Assembly: GCA_017354515.1 (NCBI GenBank)
Contig: JAFMQT010000196.1
Location: forward strand, 1 to 6,975
Reading direction: 5' to 3'
Origin: Nocardia sp.
Lineage (GTDB): Bacteria; Actinomycetota; Actinomycetes; Mycobacteriales; Mycobacteriaceae
Length of the DNA: 6,975 bases
Below are positions 1 through 5,678 of this stretch, one piece after another. The first letter of the stretch is position 1. Each line of letters opens with the position of its first letter. Below the pieces are notes generated by a model. The model saw only the letters and a list, made by a program, of their open reading frames with translations, had not been told where the DNA came from and did not search any database. The position numbers were made by a program, and so were the translations under genes.

Positions 1-1149
1 CACGCCCGCGTTCCGGCGATCAATAAGGGCGAGGTCTTCTCCTCGTTCGACGTCGACGCCTTCGAGGTGCCGTCGGCGCATGACGAGGCCTGGCGCTTCA
101 CGCCGCTGCGCCGACTGCGCGGCCTGCACGACGGCACCGCGGTGCGTGACGGCGAGGCCGGTGTCGAGGTCGAGGCTCCCGAGGGTGTCGCCGTCGAGAC
201 CGTCGGCCGCGACGACAGCCGGCTCGGCGAGGCCGGCGTACCCACCGATCGCGTTGCCGCCCAGGCCTATTCGAGCTTCCAGCAGGCGACCGTGGTGTCG
301 ATCGGCACGGAAACCGAAGTGGCCCGGCCGATCATCGTGCGCGTGACGGGTCCGGGTGTGGACTCGACCGCGTTCGGCCAGCTGCAGATCCGGCTCGCGA
401 ACTTCGCGGTGGCCACCCTGGTGCTGGACCAGCGCGGTAGCGGAACCTACGCCGAGAACGTGGAATTCGTGCTCGGCGACGGCGCGAAGCTGACCGTGGT
501 CGCGGTCCAGGACTGGGCCGACGACGCCGTGCACGCCACCGCGCACCACGCCAAACTCGGCCGCGACGCGACACTGCGCCACACCAACGTCACCCTCGGC
601 GGTGATCTGGTACGCGTGACCGCCACCGTCCGCTACGACGGTCCCGGGGGCGATGCCGAACTGCTCGGCCTGTACTTCGCCGATGACGGCCAGCATTTCG
701 AACAGCGCCTGCTGGTCGATCACGCCCGCCCGCACTGCAAGTCGAATGTGCTGTACAAGGGTGCGCTGCAAGGGGATCCGGCCTCGGCCAAACCCGATGC
801 GCGCACGGTCTGGGTCGGCGACGTGCTGATCCGTGCCGAGGCCGAGGGCACCGACACCTACGAGGCCAACCGCAATCTGGTCCTCACCGACGGCGCCCGC
901 GCCGATTCGGTCCCCAATCTCGAGATCGAGACCGGTGAGATCCTCGGCGCCGGACATGCCTCGGCGACCGGGCGTTTCGACGACGAGCAGCTGTTCTATC
1001 TGCGCGCTCGCGGAATTCCGGAGGAGACCGCCCGCCGCCTGGTGGTGCGCGGCTTCTTCCACGAGATCATCCAGAAGATCGCCGTCGAGGAGATCCGGGA
1101 GCGGCTGGAGGCGGCCATCGAAGCCGAACTCGCCGCGATCGGCGCCTGA
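1..1149 (+). CDS. sufD: Fe-S cluster assembly protein SufD (5' partial)
   Basis: SufD is the SufB paralogue of the cytosolic SufBC2D scaffold on which Fe-S clusters are built. The reading frame is open from base 1, and its first codons (HARVPAINKGEVFSSFDVDAF) already look like the SufD N-terminus. The gene therefore starts upstream, and the GTG at 67 is only an internal codon. The 382 visible codons cover nearly the whole protein. Family landmarks are WRFTPLRRLRGLHDG near the N-terminus, the beta-helix core with NVLYKGALQGDPAS, and NRNLVLTDGARADSVPNLEIE. The C-terminal GHASATGRFDDEQLFYLRARGI contains a histidine at visible codon 319, which fits the conserved SufD histidine placed at the SufB-SufD interface in E. 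coli. The gene ends 22 nt before sufC. Closest remembered match is M. tuberculosis Rv1462. Family assignment is very secure; only the true start is missing. Confidence 0.96.
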   Translation, partial: HARVPAINKGEVFSSFDVDAFEVPSAHDEAWRFTPLRRLRGLHDGTAVRDGEAGVEVEAPEGVAVETVGRDDSRLGEAGVPTDRVAAQAYSSFQQATVVSIGTETEVARPIIVRVTGPGVDSTAFGQLQIRLANFAVATLVLDQRGSGTYAENVEFVLGDGAKLTVVAVQDWADDAVHATAHHAKLGRDATLRHTNVTLGGDLVRVTATVRYDGPGGDAELLGLYFADDGQHFEQRLLVDHARPHCKSNVLYKGALQGDPASAKPDARTVWVGDVLIRAEAEGTDTYEANRNLVLTDGARADSVPNLEIETGEILGAGHASATGRFDDEQLFYLRARGIPEETARRLVVRGFFHEIIQKIAVEEIRERLEAAIEAELAAIGA

Positions 1150-1160
1150 GACATCGGAAC

Positions 1161-1169
1161 AGAAGGAAG
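1161..1169 (+). promoter_or_regulatory. Ribosome binding site of sufC
   Basis: The purine-rich run AGAAGGAAG lies two bases before the ATG at 1172, with its AAGGA core four bases away. It is the clear RBS in the 22-nt sufD-sufC gap. It decides the sufC start, because the frame stays open far upstream into the 3' part of sufD. Confidence 0.7.
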
Positions 1170-1171
1170 CT

Positions 1172-1948
1172 ATGACCACCCTGGAAATCAAGGACCTGCA
1201 CGCCGAGGTCGCCAACCCGGACGAGGCCGGCGCGCCCATCCAGATCCTCAAGGGCGTGAACCTCACCGTGAAATCCGGTGAGACGCACGCCATCATGGGG
1301 CCCAACGGTTCGGGCAAGTCCACCCTGTCCTACGCGATCGCCGGTCACCCCAAATACACCGTGACCCAGGGCTCGATCACCCTGGACGGTGAGGACGTGC
1401 TGGCCATGTCCGTCGACGAGCGCGCCCGCGCGGGCCTGTTCCTGGCCATGCAGTACCCGGTCGAGGTGCCCGGTGTCTCGATGTCGAACTTCCTGCGCAC
1501 CGCCGCGACCGCGGTGCGCGGCGAGGCGCCCAAGCTGCGGCACTGGGTCAAAGAGGTCAAGGGCGCGATGGGCGAGCTCGATATCGACGCCGCCTTCGCC
1601 GACCGCAGTGTGAACGAGGGCTTCTCCGGTGGTGAGAAGAAGCGCCACGAGGTCCTGCAGCTGGGCCTGCTCGCGCCGAAGATCGCGATCCTCGACGAAA
1701 CCGACTCCGGTCTGGATGTGGACGCGCTGCGCATAGTCTCCGACGGCGTCAACCGTTACCGCGAGCGCGAGAACGGCGGCATCCTGCTGATCACCCACTA
1801 CACCCGCATCCTGCGCTATATCCAGCCGCAGTTCGTGCACGTGTTCGTGGGCGGGCGCATCGTCGCCGAGGGCGGTTCGGAACTGGCCGAGGAGCTCGAC
1901 GCCAACGGCTACGTGCGGTTCACCCAATCGGCCACCGCGGGAGCCTGA
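1172..1948 (+). CDS. sufC: Fe-S cluster assembly ATPase SufC
   Basis: SufC is the ABC-type ATPase of the SufBCD complex; it powers conformational change in the scaffold and is cytosolic, without membrane segments. The 258-residue product has the usual family length. Visible motifs, in order, are Walker A GPNGSGKST at 43-51, a Q-loop glutamine near 94 (AMQYPVEVPGVS), the ABC signature FSGGEKKR at 151-158, Walker B IAILDE at 171-176 followed by TDSGLDVDAL, and the switch histidine at 209 (LLITHYTR). The FSGGEKKR-type signature and the ETDSGLD stretch are typical of SufC rather than of transporter ATPases. The start is fixed by the RBS and by the family N-terminus MTTLEIKDL. The upstream extension of the same frame is a shadow of sufD. 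It ends one base before sufS, so the two genes are probably translationally coupled. Confidence 0.97.
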   Translation: MTTLEIKDLHAEVANPDEAGAPIQILKGVNLTVKSGETHAIMGPNGSGKSTLSYAIAGHPKYTVTQGSITLDGEDVLAMSVDERARAGLFLAMQYPVEVPGVSMSNFLRTAATAVRGEAPKLRHWVKEVKGAMGELDIDAAFADRSVNEGFSGGEKKRHEVLQLGLLAPKIAILDETDSGLDVDALRIVSDGVNRYRERENGGILLITHYTRILRYIQPQFVHVFVGGRIVAEGGSELAEELDANGYVRFTQSATAGA

Positions 1949-1949
1949 T

Positions 1950-3203
1950 ATGACGGCTGGGGCACCCGCGCTGGACGTGGCCCGCATCCGGGCCGACTTC
2001 CCGATTCTGTCGCGCACGGTGCGCGACGGAAAACCGTTGGTGTACTTGGATTCCGGGGCCACCTCGCAGCGTCCGCTGGCGGTGCTCGACGCCGAACGCG
2101 AATTCCTCACCCACACCAACGCGGCGGTGCATCGCGGCGCGCATCAGCTCGCCGAGGAGGCCACCGACGCCTATGAGGGCGCCCGCGAGGACATCGCGCG
2201 GTTCGTCGGCGTCGGCGCGGGTGACATCGTGTTCACCAAGAACGCGACCGAATCGCTCAACTTGGTGACCTACTCGTTCTCCGACGACCGGTTCCCGCAT
2301 CATGTCGGCCCCGGCGACGAGATCGTCATCACCGAGCTCGAACACCACGCCAACCTCGTTCCGTGGCAGGAGCTCGCCCGCCGCACCGGCGCGACCCTGC
2401 GCTGGTACGGCGTCACCGACGACGGGCGCATCGACCTGGATTCGCTGCGGCTGTCGCCGGCCACCAAGGTCGTCGCCTTCACCCATCAGTCGAATGTGAC
2501 CGGTGCGGTGGCCGATGTGGCCGAATTGGTGCGCCGCGCGCACGAGGTCGGCGCGCTGGTGGTGCTCGATGCCTGCCAGTCGGTTCCGCATATGCCCGTG
2601 AATTTCCGCGAACTGGGCGTGGATTACGCGGCCTTCTCCGGGCACAAGATGCTCGGGCCGTCCGGTGTCGGCGTCCTCTACGGTCGCGCGGAACTGCTCG
2701 AGCAGACCCCGCCGTTCATCACCGGCGGCTCCATGATCGAGACGGTCACCATGGAGGCCACCACCTACGCCGCCCCGCCGCAGCGATTCGAGGCCGGCGT
2801 GCCGATGACCTCCCAGGTGGTCGGCCTGGGTGCGGCGGTGCGCTATCTGGACGCGATCGGCATGGCGGCGATCGCCGCACACGAACATGCACTCGTCGGG
2901 GCCGCGCTGGAGGGACTGGGCGCGATCGACCGTGTGCGGATCGTCGGGCCCACCGACACCGTCGATCGCGGCGGCGCGGTGTCGTTCGTCGTCGACGGCG
3001 TACACGCCCACGATGTCGGCCAGATCCTGGACGACGAGGGGGTGGCCATCCGGGTCGGCCATCACTGTGCCTGGCCGCTGCACCGGCGGTTCGGCATCGC
3101 CGCGACCGCACGGGCCTCCTTCGCGGTCTACAACACCCTCGACGAGGTCGAGGCTCTGATCGCCGCGGTGCGCAGGGCGCAGAAATTCTTCGGCGTGGGT
3201 TAA
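1950..3203 (+). CDS. sufS: SufS-type cysteine desulfurase
   Basis: This PLP enzyme (aminotransferase class V fold) converts L-cysteine to L-alanine and holds the sulfur as a persulfide for Fe-S assembly. The product has 417 residues, a normal length. Visible motifs are LDSGATSQ near 34-41, EHHANLVPW at 131-139 over the cofactor, the PLP-ring aspartate D207 in VVLDACQSVPH, and the Schiff-base lysine K233 in FSGHKMLGPSGVGVLYG. The catalytic Cys373 sits in RVGHHCAWPLHRRFG. That context, with no long loop insertion around the Cys, marks group II (SufS) rather than IscS. The ATG at 1950 is one base after the sufC stop and has only a weak GGGAG upstream, which points to coupled translation. Group II enzymes need a sulfur acceptor, here presumably the product of the next gene. 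Confidence 0.97.
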   Translation: MTAGAPALDVARIRADFPILSRTVRDGKPLVYLDSGATSQRPLAVLDAEREFLTHTNAAVHRGAHQLAEEATDAYEGAREDIARFVGVGAGDIVFTKNATESLNLVTYSFSDDRFPHHVGPGDEIVITELEHHANLVPWQELARRTGATLRWYGVTDDGRIDLDSLRLSPATKVVAFTHQSNVTGAVADVAELVRRAHEVGALVVLDACQSVPHMPVNFRELGVDYAAFSGHKMLGPSGVGVLYGRAELLEQTPPFITGGSMIETVTMEATTYAAPPQRFEAGVPMTSQVVGLGAAVRYLDAIGMAAIAAHEHALVGAALEGLGAIDRVRIVGPTDTVDRGGAVSFVVDGVHAHDVGQILDDEGVAIRVGHHCAWPLHRRFGIAATARASFAVYNTLDEVEALIAAVRRAQKFFGVG

Positions 3204-3253
3204 GTGTTGCACCAGGCGAACACGCGAGAACTGAACGGGGCGTGAACCGGCAT

Positions 3254-3751
3254 ATGCGTATGGAGCAGATGTACCAGGAAGTGATCCTGGACCACTACAA
3301 GCATCCACATCACCGCGGACTGCGCGAACCCTTCGGCGCCGAAGTGCACCACGTCAACCCGACCTGCGGCGACGAGGTGACACTGCGGGTGCACATCGAC
3401 GGCAACGGCGATGTTGCCGATGTGTCCTACGACGGGCAGGGCTGCTCGATCAGTCAGGCCGCGACCTCGATCCTGGCCGATCAGGTGATCGGCCAGCCGG
3501 TGCAGCAGGCGCTGAAGGTGGTCGACTCCTACAACGAGATGATCTCGAGTCGCGGCACCGTCGAGGGCGACGAGGACGTCATCGGCGACGGCATCGCGCT
3601 GGCCGGGGTCGCGAAGTATCCGGCCCGCGTCAAGTGCGCGCTGCTGGGCTGGATGGCGTTCAAGGACGCGGTCGTGCGGATAACCTCCGCGGAACAGAGC
3701 ACACGGACCATGGGAAACGGGTCCACCGGAAATGGGGAATCTCATGAGTGA
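3254..3751 (+). CDS. sufU: SufU, zinc-dependent sulfurtransferase partner of SufS
   Basis: SufU accepts persulfide sulfur from SufS and passes it to the SufBCD scaffold; in Gram-positive bacteria it is a zinc protein and not a true IscU scaffold. The 165-residue product begins MRMEQMYQEVILDHYKHP, the family N-terminus. Likely zinc ligands are C38 and D40 (NPTCGDEV), C64 (GQGCSISQAA) and C128 (RVKCALLGW). The SufU-type insertion between the second and third Cys is present (about 80-120, including SSRGTVEGDEDVIGDG). Residues 149-165 form a Gly/Asn/Ser-rich tail, probably disordered. The start is not certain. ATG 3254 fits the family best, but GTG 3242 and ATG 3260 are in frame, and the only SD-like run is GGGG at 3237-3240. 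The 50-nt gap after sufS is the widest in the SUF block. The gene overlaps the next one by 8 nt. Confidence 0.94.
   Translation: MRMEQMYQEVILDHYKHPHHRGLREPFGAEVHHVNPTCGDEVTLRVHIDGNGDVADVSYDGQGCSISQAATSILADQVIGQPVQQALKVVDSYNEMISSRGTVEGDEDVIGDGIALAGVAKYPARVKCALLGWMAFKDAVVRITSAEQSTRTMGNGSTGNGESHE
3734..3738 (+). promoter_or_regulatory. Ribosome binding site inside the sufU 3' end
   Basis: GGGGA, five bases before the ATG at 3744, lies within the last codons of sufU. It selects 3744 over the in-frame ATG at 3732, whose own first bases lie next to this motif. The choice agrees with the family N-terminus MSDT/MSET. Confidence 0.6.
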
Positions 3752-4142
3752 TACGCCCGCCACGCAGCAACAGAATCCCGATCAGGCAGCCGGCGTCGAT
3801 CAGGTACCGGCCGAGCCGACCGCCGAGGAGGCCGCCCTGCTCGACGATCTCGAGGAGGCGATGCGCGATGTCGTCGACCCCGAACTCGGCATCAATGTCG
3901 TCGACCTGGGCTTGGTCTACGGTATGCGCGTCGAGAACGAGATCGCGGTGCTGGACATGACCCTCACCTCGGCGGCCTGCCCGCTGACCGATGTGATCGA
4001 GGATCAGTCGCGCAACGCGCTCGTGCGCAGCGGCCTGGTCGAGGACCTGAAGATCAATTGGGTCTGGATGCCGCCGTGGGGTCCGGACAAGATCACCGAG
4101 GACGGCCGCGAACAACTTCGTGCCCTCGGCTTCACCGTCTAG
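3744..4142 (+). CDS. sufT: SufT-like DUF59 (MIP18 family) Fe-S maturation protein
   Basis: Proteins of this DUF59/MIP18 family support Fe-S protein maturation, especially when demand is high; the exact chemistry is unsettled. The 132-residue product has a Gln/Pro/Ala-rich, probably disordered N-terminus (about 1-28). The DUF59 domain follows, with DPELGINVVDLGLVYG at 45-60, the single and conserved Cys79 in LTSAACPLTDVIEDQ, and the C-terminal signature WVWMPPWGPDKITEDGRE near 106-122. The last 90 or so residues are almost as I recall M. tuberculosis Rv1466, which also closes its SUF operon. The start at 3744 overlaps the sufU stop by 8 nt, implying translational coupling. A PaaD role in phenylacetate oxidation is the other DUF59 possibility, but the SUF context argues against it. 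It is the last gene of the SUF block. Confidence 0.92.
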   Translation: MSDTPATQQQNPDQAAGVDQVPAEPTAEEAALLDDLEEAMRDVVDPELGINVVDLGLVYGMRVENEIAVLDMTLTSAACPLTDVIEDQSRNALVRSGLVEDLKINWVWMPPWGPDKITEDGREQLRALGFTV

Positions 4143-4193
4143 CCATACCGATCCACTGGGTGAACGCTTCGCCGAACCCGGCGCAATTCGGGC

Positions 4194-4215
4194 ATTCGCG
4201 GATATGATGGCGAAT
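4194..4215. repeat. Short inverted repeat around a possible -10 box
   Basis: ATTCGC at 4194-4199 and GCGAAT at 4210-4215 are perfect inverted copies separated by 10 bases. The arrangement, with a TATGAT hexamer in the spacer, is what a repressor operator would look like. Six-base arms also arise by chance in high-GC DNA, so this is only a candidate. Confidence 0.3.
4203..4208 (+). promoter_or_regulatory. Possible -10 element for the DUF6285-kinase-dehydrogenase cluster
   Basis: TATGAT differs from TATAAT at one base and stands out in this GC-rich gap. There is no convincing -35 hexamer 16-18 bases upstream, which is common in actinobacterial promoters but weakens the call. Transcription would begin near 4215, giving a leader of about 95 nt before the GTG at 4311. 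Read-through from the SUF operon is the alternative. Confidence 0.3.
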
Positions 4216-4227
4216 CCGGCCGGCGGG

Positions 4228-4257
4228 GCGGATCGTTTGCCGACGATCGAAATCCGC
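4228..4257. repeat. Intergenic inverted repeat with two alternative stems
   Basis: GCGGAT at 4228-4233 pairs with ATCCGC at 4252-4257, and CGT/ACG inside can extend it. The overlapping GATCGT (4231-4236) pairs with ACGATC (4243-4248) over a 6-nt loop. The two foldings exclude each other in part. There is no T-run afterwards, so a standard intrinsic terminator is unlikely. A U-less terminator after sufT or a leader hairpin is possible. Confidence 0.3.
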
Positions 4258-4299
4258 TGGCGCCGACCGAGTTTCATATCAGTGAAGCCGGGTGTGAGC

Positions 4300-4304
4300 G
4301 GAGG
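4300..4304 (+). promoter_or_regulatory. Strong ribosome binding site before a GTG start
   Basis: GGAGG stands six bases before GTG 4311, near-ideal Shine-Dalgarno spacing. It fixes the start of the small DUF6285-type gene. Confidence 0.75.
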
Positions 4305-4310
4305 TTTCAG

Positions 4311-4604
4311 GTGCAGTACAGACCCACAGCGACGCAGCTGCTGGACGCGGTGGCGCAGACCTTGGATGAGGAACTGCTGCCCGAGCTACCCGATCGGTTG
4401 CGTCACACCGCCCGGGTGGCGGCGCATCTGGTCCGGATGGTCGGGCGTGAGGTCGAATTGGGACCCCAGGCCGCGGCACGGGAGGCCGAACTCGTGAGCG
4501 AGGTGGACGGCCCGGGGGATCTGGACTGGGAGGCGCTCGCGGAGATCGTGCGCGCGGATCTGTCGATCTGCAAGCCCGGCTACGACCGCTGGGAGGGCCG
4601 ATGA
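4311..4604 (+). CDS. DUF6285-type small protein, LvaB-like
   Basis: This 97-residue soluble protein has no signal peptide, membrane segment or catalytic motif. Its pattern fits the DUF6285 family: an N-terminal RPTATQLLDAVAQTLDEEL helix, then LPDRLRHTARVAAHLVRMVGRE (about 27-47), GPQAAAREAEL, and a closing RADLSICKPGYDRW block near 81-94. DUF6285 genes commonly sit beside a phosphotransferase-fold kinase and an acyl-CoA dehydrogenase, as here. I infer equivalence to LvaB of P. putida, a roughly 12-kDa protein reported to be needed with the kinase LvaA for phosphorylation of 4-hydroxyvaleryl-CoA. A kinase-partner role is therefore the best guess; its molecular function is not visible in the sequence. 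The GTG start has an excellent GGAGG. The stop overlaps the ATG of a 24-codon frame (ATGA at 4601-4604). Family call by eye is fairly strong; the LvaB link is inference. Confidence 0.8.
   Translation: MQYRPTATQLLDAVAQTLDEELLPELPDRLRHTARVAAHLVRMVGREVELGPQAAAREAELVSEVDGPGDLDWEALAEIVRADLSICKPGYDRWEGR
4592..4604 (+). repeat. 13-nt direct repeat, copy 1 (RBS plus ATGA)
   Basis: GGAGGGCCGATGA spans the last codons and stop of the DUF6285 gene. It carries a Shine-Dalgarno run followed by an ATG at 4601. An identical copy starts 71 nt downstream at the kinase start. The similarity does not extend beyond the 13 bases. Confidence 0.7.
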
Positions 4605-4675
4605 GAGATACTGCGAAGCACTCTCGTCGGCCTGACCGGGTGCGGGTGTCCCGCATGACGCAGGAGGGCCGATGA
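4601..4675 (+). CDS. Possible 24-residue coupling or leader peptide
   Basis: ATG 4601 opens a 24-codon frame, preceded by GGAGGG at 4592-4597. It ends at TGA 4673-4675 and fills the gap between the DUF6285 gene and the kinase gene exactly. Its ATG shares ATGA with the upstream stop, and its TGA shares ATGA with the downstream start. The peptide is basic (seven Arg, one Lys) and ends in EGR, as the DUF6285 protein does, because both copies of the repeat are read in the same phase. I recognise no family. It may be a translated spacer that carries ribosomes from one gene to the next, or a by-product of the duplicated RBS. It is out of frame with the kinase, so it is not a missing N-terminus. Confidence 0.35.
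   Translation: MRDTAKHSRRPDRVRVSRMTQEGR
4663..4675 (+). repeat. 13-nt direct repeat, copy 2 (RBS and start of the kinase gene)
   Basis: This second GGAGGGCCGATGA provides the RBS (AGGAGGG at 4662-4668) and the ATG at 4672 of the kinase gene. It also supplies the TGA that closes the preceding 24-codon frame. It matches the copy at 4592-4604 exactly. Confidence 0.7.
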
Positions 4676-5670
4676 CGAACGAGATCTCCGACGGCCTGGC
4701 CCGATTCCTGAGCGATGAGTTCGGTGGTCCGGCCACGGTGAGCAACGTGCGCAGGCTGTCCGCGGGCGCGCGGCGCGCCAGTATCGCCTTCGACGCGCGC
4801 TGGGGTGGACGCTCGCGGCCATTGGTCGCGACGATCGTCCCCGCCGAGATCGAGCACCTGCCGGTCACCGCGGAAGCGGGGGTGCGGGAACTGGTTCGCG
4901 CACACGGTGTTCCGGTGCCCGAAGTGGTCGCGACCTGTAGTGACGACGGGTATGTCGGTTCGCCGTTCCTGATTTCCGAGCGCGTCGACGGGGAAACCGT
5001 GCCGCGCAAGGTATTACGCCTGGTTCACGGCGCCGACAACGGCGCGGTGGTGGCCGCACAACTCGGCGAGGCGATGGCGGTCCTGCATTCGGTGGACCCT
5101 GCTCTGGCGCCCGATCAGCTTCCGGGGGACCCGCAGGCAGATCCGGCGCGTACCGAACTGTCCGAGATCGCGGAGGTGGTGGTCGAATTACTGTCCGATC
5201 GACCGGTTTTCGCGACCGCGCTGCGCTGGCTCGAGGACCGGATCCCGGAACCGCCGCAGCGGAAAGTGCTGCTGCACACCGATATCCGCAACGGGAACAT
5301 CATCGTCGACGGTGACGGGCTGCGCTCGATCCTGGACTGGGAGGGTGCCCGCCGCTTCGGCGACCCGATGCGCGACGCCGCCTGGTCCGCTCTGCGCATG
5401 TGGCGATTCGGGTCCGATGCCGAGGAGATCGGTGGTTTCGCCGGGCGCGATCCGTTCGTGCGCGGCTACACCCAATCGGGCGGAACCTTCGACGCCGAAC
5501 GCTTCCGATGGTGGAAGGTGTTGTGCACGCTCGGCTGGGGGACGGGTCTGGCGCAGCAGGCGCAGTCCTATCTCGACGGCACCGTGCGCGATATCGTGAT
5601 GGCCGCGAGTGGGCGCCGGATTCCCGAGATCGAATGGGATCTTCTGATGCAGATCCGGCCGGAACGGTAG
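4672..5670 (+). CDS. APH-fold kinase of the acyl-CoA-dehydrogenase-associated type, LvaA-like
   Basis: The 332-residue protein has the aminoglycoside phosphotransferase (APH) fold. The catalytic loop is HTDIRNGNIIVD at 202-213, with presumed base D204 and metal ligand N209. The second metal-binding motif is DWE at 222-224, followed by GDPMRDAAW. The lipid-linked subtype shows in the C-terminus: RWWKVLCTLGWG near 279-290 and the hallmark AASGRRIPEIEWDLL near 311-325. This subtype forms the kinase part of ACAD10/ACAD11 and includes LvaA, which phosphorylates the 4-hydroxyl of 4-hydroxyacyl-CoA. That function is inferred here from subtype and neighbours; antibiotic resistance is unlikely. Two oddities stand out. 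HTD replaces the common HGD, and the beta-3 strand reads PLVATIVP, without the basic residue usually seen there (LVLRR in relatives). The ATG has a strong AGGAGGG. The stop touches the RBS of the dehydrogenase gene 8 nt upstream of its start. Confidence 0.87.
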   Translation: MTNEISDGLARFLSDEFGGPATVSNVRRLSAGARRASIAFDARWGGRSRPLVATIVPAEIEHLPVTAEAGVRELVRAHGVPVPEVVATCSDDGYVGSPFLISERVDGETVPRKVLRLVHGADNGAVVAAQLGEAMAVLHSVDPALAPDQLPGDPQADPARTELSEIAEVVVELLSDRPVFATALRWLEDRIPEPPQRKVLLHTDIRNGNIIVDGDGLRSILDWEGARRFGDPMRDAAWSALRMWRFGSDAEEIGGFAGRDPFVRGYTQSGGTFDAERFRWWKVLCTLGWGTGLAQQAQSYLDGTVRDIVMAASGRRIPEIEWDLLMQIRPER

Positions 5671-5673
5671 GAG
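5670..5673 (+). promoter_or_regulatory. Ribosome binding site overlapping the kinase stop codon
   Basis: GGAG begins at the last base of the TAG stop and lies five bases before GTG 5679. It selects this GTG as the dehydrogenase start and suggests coupled translation with the kinase. Confidence 0.6.
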
Positions 5674-5678
5674 CAGGC

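Noticed and set aside
67..69. GTG at 67 as the start of sufD.
   Set aside because: The frame is open to base 1 and the residues encoded before 67 match the SufD N-terminal region, so the start lies upstream of the window.
1067..3308. Long minus-strand open frames of 350 and 462 codons opposite sufC and sufS.
   Set aside because: They mirror the GC-rich third-position bias of the + strand genes, show no recognisable domain, and lie opposite securely identified proteins.
4120..4497. A 125-codon plus-strand frame crossing the gap between sufT and the DUF6285 gene.
   Set aside because: It starts inside the sufT 3' end, has no RBS, runs through the DUF6285 gene in the wrong frame, and codon choice in the gap is not gene-like.
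4672..5670. Aminoglycoside or macrolide resistance kinase.
   Set aside because: The C-terminal signature and the neighbouring acyl-CoA dehydrogenase and DUF6285 genes fit the lipid-linked APH subtype, not resistance enzymes.
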